Positions 42,363 through 55,000 of a stretch of 64,000 nucleotides of DNA are shown here, piece by piece (the first letter of the stretch is position 1; every line of letters begins with the position of its first letter). Both the position numbers and the translations under genes were made by a program. Origin of the DNA: Providencia hangzhouensis (GTDB taxonomy: Bacteria > Pseudomonadota > Gammaproteobacteria > Enterobacterales > Enterobacteriaceae); NCBI RefSeq assembly GCF_029193595.2, contig NZ_CP135052.1, positions 2,728,001 to 2,792,000 of the forward strand. The letters are read 5' to 3'. Below the pieces are notes generated by a model. That model worked only from the letters and a program-made list of their open reading frames with translations. It was not told the origin of the DNA and did no database searches.

Positions 42363-43067
42363 ATGACAAATTTTCTTGAGCTATTTCAAGCCGTTGGTAT
42401 TGGTCTGGTACTGTTACTTCCTCTCGCCAACCCTTTAACTGCAATTGCAGTCATGTTAAGCATCTCTGCTAATATGACAAAAGAGCAGCGTGACCATCAA
42501 TCGTTATTGGCTTCTATTTATGTATTCGCAATCATGACAATCGCTTTTTATGCAGGCCAATTAGTCATGAACACATTTGGAATATCAATACCAGGACTGC
42601 GAATTGCAGGCGGGCTAATTGTGGCATTTATTGGATTTGGCATGCTGTTTCCTAGCAGTGATGTTGGGGAAGACCCAACCGCCAATGCCCTTGATGATCC
42701 AAATGTCCCTAAAAAACGCCAAGAATCACCTAGCATTGCCTTTGTTCCTCTTGCTATGCCAAGTACCGCAGGCCCTGGTACTATTGCTATGATCATCAGC
42801 TCCACTGCATCATTACAAGGTAATGTTAGTTTTGCCCCATGGGTTTTAAAAGTCGCCCCCGTAATTACCTTTTTTATTGCAAGTCTCATCGTTTGGATTG
42901 GTTTAAGAGGCGCAACTTCTATTATGAGGTGGCTAGGAAATAGCGGTATTGATGCAATCGCACGGGTGATGGGATTTTTATTAATCTGTATGGGAGTGCA
43001 ATTTGTAATCAACGGAATTGTTGAAATTGTCGCGCAACTCCCACACTTAATGCGTGAATATCAATAA
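42363..43067 (+). CDS. marC: MarC family inner-membrane protein
   Basis: 234 residues from the ATG at 42363. About six membrane helices with the family core [13 protein letters not shown] near the start, [20 protein letters not shown] in the middle and [18 protein letters not shown] in the second half. Closest in my memory to E. coli MarC rather than YchE or YhgN. Function unknown; it is not involved in the multiple antibiotic resistance its name suggests. The upstream AGGAG (42342) is too far from this ATG, while a TTG at 42348 is too close, so the exact start is open. Its end overlaps emtA by seven bases, convergently. Confidence 0.87.
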   Translation: MTNFLELFQAVGIGLVLLLPLANPLTAIAVMLSISANMTKEQRDHQSLLASIYVFAIMTIAFYAGQLVMNTFGISIPGLRIAGGLIVAFIGFGMLFPSSDVGEDPTANALDDPNVPKKRQESPSIAFVPLAMPSTAGPGTIAMIISSTASLQGNVSFAPWVLKVAPVITFFIASLIVWIGLRGATSIMRWLGNSGIDAIARVMGFLLICMGVQFVINGIVEIVAQLPHLMREYQ

Positions 43068-43714
43068 GACATAGCTAATGCATTGTAAGCATTTTTAACT
43101 TTCCACAAATAGCGTGGGGCTTGCGGTGCAGGATGTTTTGTTTGTACATGTTGATAAAATTCTTCCGGCGATAAGCTGTTAATCATTGCAATCGCCCTAC
43201 CCTTATCATTATCAAATGTTCTTAATAACGCTCCAGCCCCGTTCACATAAGCGACAACAGTTGCATAATATAACGTCTGAGGGTGGCTTATTCCAGCAAG
43301 GTGCTGTTCCCTTAAAATACGAATATAGGCTGTGCCAATATCAATATTTTTTTGTGGATCTTTTAGGTCACGAGTACTCGGCTCCCCTGGCTTCCCTTGG
43401 TAACGGTATGCGTCACGCCCCGCTGTCGAAGCTTTAATCTGCATCAAACCTATTGCGTTGGATTTACTGACAACTTCAGGCCTAAAATTGGATTCGACCT
43501 CAATAATAGCCCTAATTAAAGCTTCATCAACACTATAACGAACCGCAGAATCACGAATAAATTCATCAAAAGGCGTTCTTGGAAATGTCGTATTTTGTGT
43601 GGCTATTGGCCCTGTAGGCTCTAACATTCGCTGTTTTGTTACAGGCCTATCTGGCTCGCTTGAACAACCTGCTAGTAGCAGTAGCATAAAAGTACCGCCA
43701 ATTATTTTTCTCAC
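43061..43714 (-). CDS. emtA: EmtA (MltE), endo-type lytic transglycosylase lipoprotein
   Basis: 217 residues. Lipobox LAGC (residues 14-17), then a short linker and an SLT domain from about residue 50: catalytic Glu in [13 protein letters not shown], and the [16 protein letters not shown] and VVAYVNGAG motifs. It cleaves glycan strands of murein to 1,6-anhydro ends from the outer membrane inner leaflet. E. coli EmtA is 203 residues. Tail-to-tail with marC. Confidence 0.9.
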   Translation of the reverse strand: MRKIIGGTFMLLLLAGCSSEPDRPVTKQRMLEPTGPIATQNTTFPRTPFDEFIRDSAVRYSVDEALIRAIIEVESNFRPEVVSKSNAIGLMQIKASTAGRDAYRYQGKPGEPSTRDLKDPQKNIDIGTAYIRILREQHLAGISHPQTLYYATVVAYVNGAGALLRTFDNDKGRAIAMINSLSPEEFYQHVQTKHPAPQAPRYLWKVKNAYNALAMSY

Positions 43715-43897
43715 TGTCGAATCCTCTACGATGGAAGCCGATGGCAGAATAACTAATCCTAAGAAAAATAAAATAATTTTTACTTAACTTTTACTTCAGG
43801 ACGTGTTTTAGTCATACAAATAGCCATGGGACTTAGAAGCCTATAATGACGAATAATGCTATTCCACACTGTTTGTATTTATTTTTCACAATTGATA

Positions 43898-43914
43898 TTG
43901 ATAATCATTATCAA
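43898..43914 (+). promoter_or_regulatory. Perfect Fur palindrome upstream of sitA
   Basis: TTGATAATCATTATCAA contains the ideal 7-1-7 Fur motif TGATAAT-C-ATTATCA. It lies about 85-100 bases before the sitA start. Iron control of sit/yfe operons by Fur is established; MntR may also act, but I saw no clear separate MntR box. Confidence 0.85.
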
Positions 43915-43997
43915 TTAGGATATAAAATATAATTGTTATAAACCTTAACAACTGTATGTTAAAAAACGCTAAACCAATAATGTCAGGGTCAACTTTT

Positions 43998-44909
43998 ATG
44001 AAGAAGAACGTATCTCGATTATCTGCACCTTTACTAACCAGTATGTTTGCTTTGGTAGCAGTCATCTTTTTTAGCCAACCTGCTTTTGCTAAAAAGTTTA
44101 AAGTCGTAACCACTTTTACCATTATTCAAGATATCGCTCAAAATGTAGCTGGAGATGCAGCAATTGTCGAGTCTATAACGAAGCCTGGTGCGGAAATTCA
44201 CGGTTATCAACCGACTCCTAAAGATATTATGAAAGCCTATGATGCAGATTTAATCTTATGGAATGGGATGAATTTGGAAGTTTGGTTCCAACGTTTCTTT
44301 GAAAATTTCAAAAATGTTCCTGCAGTCGTAGTCACTGAGGGTATTGAGCCAATGCCAATCCGTGAAGGTGAATATAAAGACAATCCAAACCCACATGCAT
44401 GGATGTCTCCTGCCAATGCTAAAATTTATATTGAAAATATTCGTCAAGCTCTGGTCAAATATGATCCTGAAAATGCAGAAACATATAATGCCAATGCTAA
44501 AAAATATGCGCAGCAAATTGCTGAACTTGATGCCCCTTTACGTGAACGTTTAAATCGCATTCCAGAAAATGAACGTTGGTTAGTCTCAAGTGAAGGCGCA
44601 TTTAGCTATTTAACAAAAGATTACGGCTTTAAAGAAGTGTACTTGTGGCCAATCAATGCAGAAGAGCAAGGCTCTCCTCAACAAGTGAAAAAAGTGATTG
44701 ATACTGTCCGTAAATACAAAATCCCTGTGGTATTTAGTGAAAGTACAATTTCTGATAAACCTGCTCGCCAAGTCAGTAAAGAAACCGGGGCAAAATACGG
44801 TGGCGTGTTATATGTTGACTCATTATCAACTGCCGATGGCCCAGTACCAACATATATAGACCTTTTAAATACGACTGTAGACACGATAGCGAAAGGATTT
44901 TCACAGTAA
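43998..44909 (+). CDS. sitA: SitA/YfeA, periplasmic Mn/Fe-binding protein
   Basis: 303 residues from the ATG at 43998 (in-frame ATGs at 43956 and 43980 are possible; the chosen one gives a normal signal peptide ending in QPAFA). Cluster A-I substrate-binding protein for manganese and iron. Metal ligands expected of the family are present: His in [11 protein letters not shown], His in NPHAWMSP, Glu in [10 protein letters not shown] and Asp in VLYVDSLS. First gene of sitABCD. Confidence 0.95.
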   Translation: MKKNVSRLSAPLLTSMFALVAVIFFSQPAFAKKFKVVTTFTIIQDIAQNVAGDAAIVESITKPGAEIHGYQPTPKDIMKAYDADLILWNGMNLEVWFQRFFENFKNVPAVVVTEGIEPMPIREGEYKDNPNPHAWMSPANAKIYIENIRQALVKYDPENAETYNANAKKYAQQIAELDAPLRERLNRIPENERWLVSSEGAFSYLTKDYGFKEVYLWPINAEEQGSPQQVKKVIDTVRKYKIPVVFSESTISDKPARQVSKETGAKYGGVLYVDSLSTADGPVPTYIDLLNTTVDTIAKGFSQ

Positions 44910-44910
44910 T

Positions 44911-45801
44911 ATGAATCACTCAAGTCAATTCGAACACCCGAATCTTATCGTCGATGATGCGACTGTGACATATAATAACGGTCACACCGCTATCTATGAC
45001 GCAAGCTTTACTATCTCAGGTGGCTCTATTTGTGCCTTAGTTGGCGTAAATGGTAGTGGCAAGTCAACGTTATTTAAAACCATTATGGGGCTTGTCACCC
45101 CATCTTCTGGCAGTGTGACATTAAATGATCAGCCGATAAAAACCGCGCTTAAAGAAAATGTGATTGCATACGTCCCACAAACAGAAGAAGTTGACTGGAA
45201 TTTCCCCGTTCTCGTTTCTGATGTCGTGATGATGGGCCGTTACGGCAAAATGGGTTTTTTCCGCATCCCTAAACAAGCCGATAAAGATGCGGTCAAAATG
45301 GCATTAGAACGGGTTGACCTTGCAGGGCTTGAACATCGCCAAATAGGCGAGCTTTCAGGTGGTCAGAAAAAACGGGTTTTTTTAGCGCGAGCGCTCGCAC
45401 AAGAAGGTAAAGTTTTACTCCTTGATGAACCCTTTACTGGGGTTGATGTTAAAACTGAAAATGCCATTATTGACCTGCTGCGTAGTTTGCGTGACGAAGG
45501 CCATCTAATCCTCGTTTCAACTCATAACTTGGGTAGTGTGCCTGAGTTTTGCGACCACGTTATCTTAATCAATCGCACTGTTTTAGCGAGTGGACCTACA
45601 GAAACAACATTTACGCAACGAAACCTGCAGCAAGCTTTCGGCGGTGTATTGCGTCATATTAACCTGTCAGGTCAAGAGCTTCATGACGATGATGACCCTC
45701 GCTCTGTCACCGTCATTACCGATGATGAAAGAGCGGCTGTATTCTATGGTCATGACCATAATGCGCCCGTTCGAAAAAACCAAGCTAAGGGTTCCGAATG
45801 A
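44911..45801 (+). CDS. sitB: SitB/YfeB, ATPase of the Mn/Fe importer
   Basis: 296 residues. Walker [10 protein letters not shown] (near 44), Q-loop, signature [15 protein letters not shown], Walker [13 protein letters not shown], His switch in VSTHNLG. A His/Asp-rich C-terminal tail ([15 protein letters not shown]) is typical for SitB. The start follows the sitA stop by one base, and its end overlaps sitC by four bases. Confidence 0.95.
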   Translation: MNHSSQFEHPNLIVDDATVTYNNGHTAIYDASFTISGGSICALVGVNGSGKSTLFKTIMGLVTPSSGSVTLNDQPIKTALKENVIAYVPQTEEVDWNFPVLVSDVVMMGRYGKMGFFRIPKQADKDAVKMALERVDLAGLEHRQIGELSGGQKKRVFLARALAQEGKVLLLDEPFTGVDVKTENAIIDLLRSLRDEGHLILVSTHNLGSVPEFCDHVILINRTVLASGPTETTFTQRNLQQAFGGVLRHINLSGQELHDDDDPRSVTVITDDERAAVFYGHDHNAPVRKNQAKGSE

Positions 45802-46688
45802 TTGAGATGTTATTACAGCCCTTTGAATATGATTTTATGATAAAAGCTATTTGGGTCAGCGCCATTGTTGGTGCTGTCTGTGCGTTTTTATCGGCGTATT
45901 TGATGTTGAAAGGCTGGTCATTAATGGGAGATGCGCTCTCCCACTCTGTTGTTCCTGGGGTGGCTGGTGCTTATGCTTTAGGTTTGCCCTATGCGGCTGG
46001 GGCCTTTTTTACTGGGATCCTCGCGGCACTGGCCATGACATTAATAAAGCATCTAACTCGTTTACGTGAAGATGCTGTCATTGGCTTTATTTTCTCTACT
46101 TTTTTCGCAGCAGGTTTGTTGATTGTTTCATTGAACCCAACATCTGTGAATGTACAAAGTATTATTTTTGGTAATATTTTAGGTATTGCGGATTCTGACG
46201 TATTACAAGTAGAAATTATTATTGGCGTTTCATTCATTGTACTGCTGTGCTTATGGAAAGATTTATTAGCCGTTTTTTTCGATGAAAGCCACGCTCGTTC
46301 AATTGGCTTGAACCCATTACGCCTAAAAATTATTTTCTTTACATTATTAAGTGCTTGTACTGTTGCTGCCTTACAAACAGTTGGTGCAATCCTTGTTATC
46401 GCAATGGTCGTCACCCCAGGGGCAACCGCCTATTTATTGACCGACCAGTTTAAACGTTTACTCATTATTTCAGTCACAATTGGCACCGTAACCAGTGCTG
46501 TTGGTGCTTATATCAGTTATTTCCTCAACGGTGCTACAGGTGGGTTAATTGTTACACTACAAACTATTATTTTCCTGTTGGCATTTTTCTTTGCACCTAA
46601 GCACGGTATTTTTGCCTCAAAACGTAATGCAAAAAAGGAAGTAGCTCGGCTGCATCAGTCACACCGACAAGGAGCTTCTCATGAGTGA
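45798..46688 (+). CDS. sitC: SitC/YfeC, permease of the Mn/Fe importer
   Basis: 296 residues, ABC-3 family permease with eight to nine membrane helices. Conserved [16 protein letters not shown] (about 43-58) and [10 protein letters not shown] segments. Pairs with SitD in the membrane. Overlaps sitD by eight bases. Confidence 0.95.
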   Translation: MIEMLLQPFEYDFMIKAIWVSAIVGAVCAFLSAYLMLKGWSLMGDALSHSVVPGVAGAYALGLPYAAGAFFTGILAALAMTLIKHLTRLREDAVIGFIFSTFFAAGLLIVSLNPTSVNVQSIIFGNILGIADSDVLQVEIIIGVSFIVLLCLWKDLLAVFFDESHARSIGLNPLRLKIIFFTLLSACTVAALQTVGAILVIAMVVTPGATAYLLTDQFKRLLIISVTIGTVTSAVGAYISYFLNGATGGLIVTLQTIIFLLAFFFAPKHGIFASKRNAKKEVARLHQSHRQGASHE

Positions 46689-47547
46689 TTTCATTGACTT
46701 ACTGATGGCTCCGTTTGCTTTTCCTTTTATGCAAAAAGCATTGATTACCGCCATTGTTAGTGGGACCGTATGCGCTATCCTTTCTTGCTTTTTAGTATTG
46801 AAAGGTTGGTCATTGATGGGTGATGCAATTTCCCATGCCGTTCTGCCGGGGATCATTATTGCTTCTTTACTCGGTATCCCATTGGCGATAGGGGCCTTCG
46901 CATCTGGCTTATTCTGCGCTGTCGCGACAGGGTATTTAAAAGAAAATAGTCGGATAAAAGAAGACACCGTCATGGGGATTGTGTTTTCTGGGATGTTTGC
47001 TATCGGCTTGGTTATGTTTGCTAAAATAGATACCGAACAACACCTTACACATATTTTATTTGGTGATATTTTAGGGATCACGGATAGCGAGTTTAAGCAA
47101 ATATTGCTATTTGCAGGGGTCACTATTGCAATTATCTTACTGAAACGTAAAGATTTTATGCTCTATTGTTTTGACCCAAACCAAGCCCGTGTGATTGGCC
47201 TCCCCGTCAAGCTGATACATTATGGTTTACTGTCTTTACTTGCATTAACCATTGTCGCTTCACTGCAAGCGGTTGGGATCATTTTAGTTATTGCCATGCT
47301 GATCTCCCCGGGAATTATTGCATTTGTCCTATGCCGGAGCTTCGGCAAAATGCTCATCGTCGCTATCATCGCTTCTGTAACATCAAGTGTTATTGGAACC
47401 ATCTTGAGTTTTCACATTAATGCGACGACTGGGCCAACCATTGTTGTTACGCAAGCGGTTTACTTTGTAATAGCCCTGCTCTATAGCAAGCTAGTACTGG
47501 CACGTAAAAGAAATCAGACTAACCCACAAAGTATGCATACCGCATAA
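46681..47547 (+). CDS. sitD: SitD/YfeD, permease of the Mn/Fe importer
   Basis: 288 residues, ABC-3 permease similar to SitC: SLMGDAISHAVLPGI near residue 45 and ISPGIIAFVLC later. AAGGAG (46668-46673) lies seven bases before the ATG. Last gene of the operon; a strong terminator follows. Confidence 0.95.
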   Translation: MSDFIDLLMAPFAFPFMQKALITAIVSGTVCAILSCFLVLKGWSLMGDAISHAVLPGIIIASLLGIPLAIGAFASGLFCAVATGYLKENSRIKEDTVMGIVFSGMFAIGLVMFAKIDTEQHLTHILFGDILGITDSEFKQILLFAGVTIAIILLKRKDFMLYCFDPNQARVIGLPVKLIHYGLLSLLALTIVASLQAVGIILVIAMLISPGIIAFVLCRSFGKMLIVAIIASVTSSVIGTILSFHINATTGPTIVVTQAVYFVIALLYSKLVLARKRNQTNPQSMHTA

Positions 47548-47569
47548 TAAATGGCAGATATAACAAAAA

Positions 47570-47598
47570 AGCTGAATTCACGCATAACGAATTCAGCT
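47570..47598. terminator. Bidirectional terminator between sitD and the coiled-coil gene
   Basis: Stem AGCTGAATTC / GAATTCAGCT with A-run before and T-run after; works for sitABCD on plus and for the operon ending at 47651 on minus. Confidence 0.85.
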
Positions 47599-47650
47599 TT
47601 TTTATTTTAAATAATGCCCTAATATGTGACTAAATCTTCTTTAGTGATAC

Positions 47651-49003
47651 CTATTTACTGCGTGTTTTGAGGTGGTTTACAGCAATATTATGACGTTGAT
47701 CTTTAGATTGAGTTTCATACACCTTCATTTCCCCTCTTCCCGCTGGTAACGCCTGCTCAACAACAAGTTCCGCATCCGTCTGAGCAATAATATCTTGTAA
47801 TTGTTGGTGCTGATTACACCAAATTGCATCAACATCCTGGTCTCGAGAATTATCCCGCTCTGCAGAAAAAGCCACTGTACGCGCTTGAAAACGAGCTTGT
47901 TTTCCACCTAATTCTAGTCCATACCCCGGCGTGGCAGGATGTGTGACGACCACTTTGCCATCATCCAGCCATGCTTTAACATCAGTATCTTGAACTTGAT
48001 AACCGAGTTTTCCTAACCCTTCTAATACCGTTTTCCTTTGTGCAGTGGCAACAACCTGTTGTTCTGCAGTATTTACGGCATTATTCAGCTTACCTATCCA
48101 TGCAGTTAACACTTCTATCGAGCTTGATTGTATACTCGCTAACGCATTCGAAATCATGGCTTCATTTTCATTACTCGCAAAAATAGCCAATTCATCACAA
48201 AGTTGTTCAATTTTATCGATAAGTTCAATTCGTTGCTGACTTAACTTCAATTGCCCTGCTAATGTCATGATCAATGAATCGGCACGTAAATGGCGCTGTG
48301 TGCCTTCTTTAAATTCTTGAAGCTCAACCAGTTGTTGTTCCGCACGCTGAGCTTCATCAGAAGAAGCGATTAATTTCAGTTTTTCAATCATCAATAGTAG
48401 CTGTTCACGTTGCTTGGCAAACGGCGTTTGAGGTAAACCTGATTGCCAAAATTGCTTCACGCCTTCAGATTGTGCTTTTAGCTGGCTCAATAATGCCGCT
48501 GCCGATGGTGTTAGTGAAGTTGATTGTGAACTCAATAAAGCTAATACTTTAAAAATTAATTTATTAGATTGGTTTTCATCCAGTTCACTAGCCGAAATTA
48601 ATTGCGTAAGAAGTTCGGTCTCATTTGGCAGTTTTTCATGTACCAGTGCGATTAATTCAGCCAAATTATGTTCTCTGTACTTTTTTGTTCGGGCTAATAA
48701 CGCTTGTTTTTCAAGTTGTTGCTCACGAACTTCCTGTACTTCGTTATTCAGTGTCCCAGTAAACTCAACCAATTGGTTATTTAATAAACTTAAATTGCGT
48801 GCTGACAATGTGGCAACCTGTGCCTCATTTTCCATTAACTGCTGGTATGCTTGTTTGATTTGTGCAATACGCGGCTGATGATATTGGCTGCGGTTTGCCA
48901 ATGCATTCCACTGTTTAAATCGACGTTTAACTACCGCAAGCTGACGCCGACACTGAATTTCATTCATTTCCCTAACAGTTATACGATGAACCGATGAACT
49001 CAT
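47651..49003 (-). CDS. Coiled-coil protein, last gene of the four-gene unknown operon
   Basis: 450 residues; I recognise no named family. Residues about 12-110 and 195-330 are rich in Gln, Glu, Leu and Lys with heptad spacing and should form long coiled coils. From about 340 a compact globular part begins (LEGLGKLGYQV, THPATPGYGLELGG, ending near EMKVYETQ). No signal peptide or membrane segment. Its ATG overlaps the stop of the giant helicase gene (ATGA), so the two are translated together and probably act together. The coiled coil could be an oligomerisation or adaptor part; that is inference. Confidence 0.75.
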   Translation of the reverse strand: MSSSVHRITVREMNEIQCRRQLAVVKRRFKQWNALANRSQYHQPRIAQIKQAYQQLMENEAQVATLSARNLSLLNNQLVEFTGTLNNEVQEVREQQLEKQALLARTKKYREHNLAELIALVHEKLPNETELLTQLISASELDENQSNKLIFKVLALLSSQSTSLTPSAAALLSQLKAQSEGVKQFWQSGLPQTPFAKQREQLLLMIEKLKLIASSDEAQRAEQQLVELQEFKEGTQRHLRADSLIMTLAGQLKLSQQRIELIDKIEQLCDELAIFASNENEAMISNALASIQSSSIEVLTAWIGKLNNAVNTAEQQVVATAQRKTVLEGLGKLGYQVQDTDVKAWLDDGKVVVTHPATPGYGLELGGKQARFQARTVAFSAERDNSRDQDVDAIWCNQHQQLQDIIAQTDAELVVEQALPAGRGEMKVYETQSKDQRHNIAVNHLKTRSK

Positions 49004-52000
49004 AACGCACCTTCTTGCGGATTTTGGCTCTCTATTTGAGAGAGGGATGAGGTTAATAAAGCCTGAGAAATGGCATCATGCAGTTGTTGCTGTGCCAAAT
49101 CACGATTTTGATACCATTCGATAATAGAAACCCGGTAGCGTGCTGGTATCACTCGTGCCAGAACAGCACTGCGCCATAGCTCCCTAGAACGCGCTGTTTT
49201 TAATAGTGGGTGTGATGGTATGTCGCATTCAATACCGATGAGCAAACGGCCACTGGTTCGGTCCTCAACAATGCCATCAAAATGGAATACCCCATTTTGG
49301 CTTGCGGTGGTCACCTGCCAGCCACTTTGTCGAATAAAACTCATTACCGAATCGACAAACGCATTTTGCGGGAGCGTTTCGTTATCAACCGCTGACTGTG
49401 TATGACACATGCGACTAAGTAATTTTTTATTTTCTTTTTGCATTAATGGGTTACACGCATTTAACGCATAAGCCAGATAACCTTGTAAATAATCTCTTGG
49501 AATTTCCGGTTTGCGGTAAGTGGCTAGTAAATCAGAAATTTCATCTATTGGCATTGATGACATTATTACGACTTGCTGACGAGCACGAGTGATGGCGACA
49601 TTTAAACGCCGTTCACCACCAGTTTGCCCTAATACCCCGAAGTTACGCCTGAATGTCCCCTGCGCATTGCGACCAAATGTGGTAGAAAATAAAATCACAT
49701 CGCGTTCATCACCTTGCACATTTTCCACATTTTTCACAAAAAATGACATATCTTCGTCATTGTGAGTGCGTTGGTTTTCCTGCGTATACGCCTGAAGAAA
49801 ATCTTCATCCTGTGCTGCACGTAATTGAATTATTTGATTAATTAATGTTGCTTGCTTTTGGTTAAACGTGACTACCCCCACAGAGGGTCGTTGTTCGAAA
49901 GGCCGTTGCCACATTGAAGCTAAATGATCCACGATAGCGACTGCTTCAGCTTCATTGCTTTGGTTAACATATGTACCATTGACTTGAATAAGCTGTAATG
50001 GCTTAATTTTGCTGACCATTTTAGAAGAAAACTGCGCTGGAATATTAAGCCTATTTTCGTAGAAAGCAAAATTGGAGAAATTAATCAGCTCTCGATAAGC
50101 AGAACGGTAATGAATATCCAATGTATGAATAGGCAACACTGTACGTGCTAAATGTAATAAATCCGGGCAATCACTAATTTGCCGGTAATCCCATTGCTCT
50201 CCTGCCAATTCTTGTTGGTCATCGTCTTCTTCATCAATATCGTCTTCAATTTGCTTGCCTGTGAAAAATTTTGAAGGTGGCATTTGCTTTTCATCGCCAC
50301 TAACAATGGCCTGTTTGGCTCTAAATAAAGTCGATAAGGCAAATTCAATCGGCATCTGTGAAGCTTCATCATAAATCACACTGTCAAACATGGCACCTTC
50401 AAGAGGGAGCACCTGGCTCGCTACATCGGGTGTCATCAACCAAACCGGCCGTAGTTGCATTAACCCAATATCTCGACCTTCTTGTATAAATTCCCTTAAA
50501 CGTCGCGCTCTTGGCCCTGCTAAACGAGTAATTTCTTCCCATTCTCGGCGGTTCCCTAACGTTTTGATATCTATATTGGTCGTCAATGCCAATTTATTGA
50601 ATTGTTGTAATTGTTTTTGAGCATTTTCTAGTTCAGCTAGGTCTGACATCAGCTGGCCGTGATTAGTACTTAATGCAGGCAATGTTGCCTGCAATTGAGC
50701 TTTAGTAAACAGACAGAAATAATAGTTAATTGTTTGAATTAATTGATCTCTCCATTGCGTTGTGCCCCCTTCAGTTGCGATAAGTTGTCCAATAGCCGGT
50801 TTTAATAGCGTTAAGATCCCCCAATGCTGCTCGGTAAAATGTTGTGTTTCTTCCCGAAACGATTGGTAACGCTGTAAATTTTCTTTCTGTTGCGCTATCA
50901 GCACCAGTTCAGTCGTATTTGACTCACCGTTTACGATGGCCATCTTAAACCGTTCAACGGTTTCTGATGAAAATACGCTATCTAGCCGACTTAATTGGTT
51001 TAAGCTTTCCGTTTTTGCACGTAACTTAGCTATTGCCGCCCTGACTTCATGACATTGATGGATAAACCCGGCTTTTTGTTGCTGAGTAATCGCGTCTATA
51101 AAATGCAAAGGCTCAGGGTACTGAGCGAGAAGCTCAGCCATATCTGCCACTCGTTTTAATTGCATGACCAACGGTTGCAATGTGCTACGCCACAGGTGGT
51201 TTGGCTGAAGCTCAAGACCAAGCTGTTGATATAATGGTTGTAATTCCCTTTCAAGTAAACGCCATTGTTGTTCAACGGCAATGGTATTAAGCACTGACGT
51301 CTGTTTTTCAGTCGTAGGCGCTAAGCCACTAGCCGCCATAAATGACTGCAATTGGTTTTGCCGACGGTAGTAATACGGGTTCAAGAAACGTAACCATGAC
51401 CTTTGCATTGTTTCCATCAATGCTCGCGATAATTGGGCAAGATGGTCATTATCAATCCCCCTAAACACAGGGAATAATAACGGGTCGATATTTTCTTCAT
51501 TAATCGATAATAAACGCTGATACAACAGCTCAAGTTGGTTAATAACTAAATTTCCCGTTTCACTGCTAAATAGCGTTAACCAACGGGAGAAATCCTGCCA
51601 TTGTTCAGCCGTTAATTGGTTAAATTGTGCTTCATGCTGTGATAACCATTGCTCATGAGTCGATAATTGAGTCAACGTAATTTGCTGATATGGCGTTTTA
51701 TAAGCTTCATCACGTTGCTTTTCAGTATCGATCAATCCCATAATAGATTGATTAAACAATAAATATTGAGGGTCATTCACCGTAAACTGCGATAAGGCTT
51801 TTAGTGCATTATTTTCATAATCCAATTGCCACCAAGTATACGCATGTGACTTCAAATCATCCGTTAGTTGCTCAATCGTATGGCTATCAAATTGCGCTAA
51901 TAAAGGCTTAATGTGCTGTTCATCAATATCAAAATGAGGAAGCTTTTCAAGTTCAATCAATTGGCTTAATACTTGTTTATAAGAAACTTGAAACTTTTCG

Positions 52001-55000
52001 TCGATATTATTGAGTGAGTGAAAATACCTATCTATTTTTTGTTCAAATAGCTGAACGCGATTTACAAGATGAATTCTCTCTCCCTGCCAATCAAGCTCAA
52101 CGAGCTGGCTTTTTTCTTGTCCCCAAAGTTGCTCAATTTGTTCTCTCACCGCCAAAATAATCTCACGGCCTTTTTGGCTTTGGCTGATATATAGTGCTCT
52201 ATCCCCTAATCCATTAGCAATCAAACGCTTATAGACTACTTCTAGTGCAGCAGGTTTTTGACACACCACTAAAACGGTTTGCTGACGCCCTATCGCATCT
52301 GCAATCAAACTCACGATGGTTTGGCTTTTCCCTGTCCCTGGCGGCCCCTCAATCAGCAGCCCCGTGTTAGCTTGTACAGCTTGAACAACTTGTTCTTGTG
52401 ATGGGTCTGCCAATGACAATGCATACTGATTAAGTAAATTATCTGGCTGTGTTTCACTCGTGCTATTGAGCGGTGAGACTTTTAGCATTGTCGCTAAGGC
52501 TGTTTGGGAAATAGGTAGCCCAGCAATTTGCTGTAAATCGCTACTCATCGCCTGTCCAATAAACGAGGTATGGAAGAGTACCGCTGAACAACAGATTTGT
52601 GCACTATTCTCTGCAATTGAAGTAGTGATCGACGGAAGTGGCGCGAGTTCTGTACTTTGTATCGGTAATAAAGACGTAAGTGTCTCCATCATATCTTCAA
52701 TGGTTAAACCTGCTTTAGATAATAAATTATCTAATATTGTTTGCCACTCACTCACCGGAGGTATCCCCGCAAAGCTTGCCAGTGCTGGATTTAAGCGTAT
52801 TGCCGCCCTCTCATGATCAAAACTAAGCTGTATAGGGCTGTTTTGAGCTAAAGAAGTCCGTAATGAAACGGGCCATAAAAATAAAGGTGCAATTCGTGGT
52901 TTAATTTGATTCGGCTGTGTGTGCAATAATAAGAATGGGAAACCAAGGTACATGCCATCAATACCTGTATCCCGTTGATATAACTGCGTATCTGATTGTA
53001 GGATCCGTAATCGGCCATTGACGCCTTTATGCTGTAATAGCAAATCACTATCAATGGTAACCGTGCTTTTTTTGCGGTTCAATAAATGTTCAAGTAATGC
53101 ACTTGCAGGGCGAACGGGGCTATCGCATTCCATTAAATCGACTCGCCCAGTATTTTGCGTTAAACGCATACGTACCAGGTTTCCACGTTGTGTCACTGAC
53201 GTGAGCTTTTGTGTAAAAAACCTTAGAACTTCAAGAACATATTTTTGTGATTCGGGTACTTGCCAGTGTTCGAATGGAATAGCCAGCAATACGAGGATTT
53301 TGACTAACGGCAAGCGACGCATTAATAAAAAGTCATCAACCCAACCATCTAATTCAGGGATCCCTATACGTTTGAAATCACTGACTCGGTGGTTAATGAG
53401 CTGGTATAGTTCCCCTCTTGGTAACAAAAGTTGGTTTTTGGCTATTTCGCTATCAAAATTGTGGATATCATTGTGTTTTGCTAATTCAAAAGATTGCTCG
53501 ACTAATGCAGTCAGTGAAACAAATTGCCCAATATCGGCACTTAGCAATAAAATATAATCAATTTCTTGCAGATTTTGTCTATCTAATAAGGCTTGTAGGC
53601 TTTCATTATGTGAGTCAGGAAATTGGCTATGCAGTAATTCCCAACGCGCAGCGAGCTGGCTTATTGACGTGATTAACAAATACAGTTTCAAGCTTTCTTC
53701 ATTGAGTAATATATTCAACTGTTCAGCACGTTGGCGTACTAAACATTGGCGGTGGTAGAGCTGCACTAACCAATGTTGTGGGTCGATATTCTGAATATGT
53801 TGAGTTAATGGCTCACTAATTAGTGCGTAAGCAAGAATAGGCTGTTCTAATAACCAAGCTGGTGTGATGATTTCACCACGGTAAATAAATGGCATATTCG
53901 GGTTTAGGATTTTTAAAGCTAAAGTGAGTTTAATATCTTGATTAATTTCACTTTGTAAGGCTCCATCTAGCGTTTTTGGGCTATCTAAAAAAGCCTGAAG
54001 TTGTTTGAGTTGTTCCTGACTATTATCAAACTTTGCTAACCACGACGTTAATTCCCCGCGTAGCAAAAATTGGACTGCACCATCCCAATGAGCTTGTTCA
54101 CCAGCAACCATGGCAAAAGTATCTGGCTGAGAAAATTGCTGACCGGCAAACTGGACTTGATGGTATTGAGTTGGCGAGCCTGCTATCGCACTTTTCGGTG
54201 CTTGGACCGCTTTCCCCTCTAGCCATGCTGACACCTGCGGCCATTGCCAACGTAAAAAACGATCCCGGCACAATAACCCGCGCAATAATAGTTGTAAGTT
54301 GGGGTCTAAATCATCAGGAAAATCAACGCCATTAGTCATGACTTGGATTAAGAACGCATTATCATGAACTTGAGCAAAACACTGCCCTTGGGTCAGTTGT
54401 TCTAATAAAATAACCCCAAGACTCCACCAGTCTGATGCGGCGCTCACACCGCCTGCTAAGGTTTCTGGTGCGCTATAACGGGAAATATCTAAGGGTGTTA
54501 CGATATCAAGGTCAAATTCAGACAAACTCGCAGAGCCATATTCAATTACCACAATATCTAAAGGCTCGCGGCTGCGGATCAATAAATTAGCGGGACATAG
54601 ATTGCGATGACGTAAGCCATGCTCAGTAAATGCCGCTATCGCTTGCCCCATTTCTTCAACCAATTTGGGAATTTCATGTAACTGCCAAAATTCCCCTTGC
54701 TGAACAAATTGGCTCAGTGAGCCACCTTCCAATAATTCAGTCACATGCCAAGCGCGGTTTTCCCAGCGTCCCGTTTCATAAAACTCAGGCACATGGTCTG
54801 TTGGGATCAATTGAAGTACTTGATAAATCGTAGGGTCAGGTTCTTCACCTTTTTGATATAAGGTAAGCACACCATTTTTGTCGTTTTCAATATGTGTGAC
54901 TAAATAACGTTCACGTGGGCTATCGTTTTGGTTAATACGTCGTTCAAGCCGCCAATTGCCAATCAGTCGTTGAGATTGCTCCTCAATATTGCTTAGTTCA

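Noticed and set aside
42548..43012. 154-codon minus-strand frame
   Set aside because: Antisense to marC; repetitive Ile/Pro pattern typical of the reverse of a membrane protein gene.
45989..46414. 141-codon minus-strand frame
   Set aside because: Antisense to sitC.
53018..53557. 179-codon plus-strand frame
   Set aside because: Antisense to the giant helicase gene, which is open over its full length.
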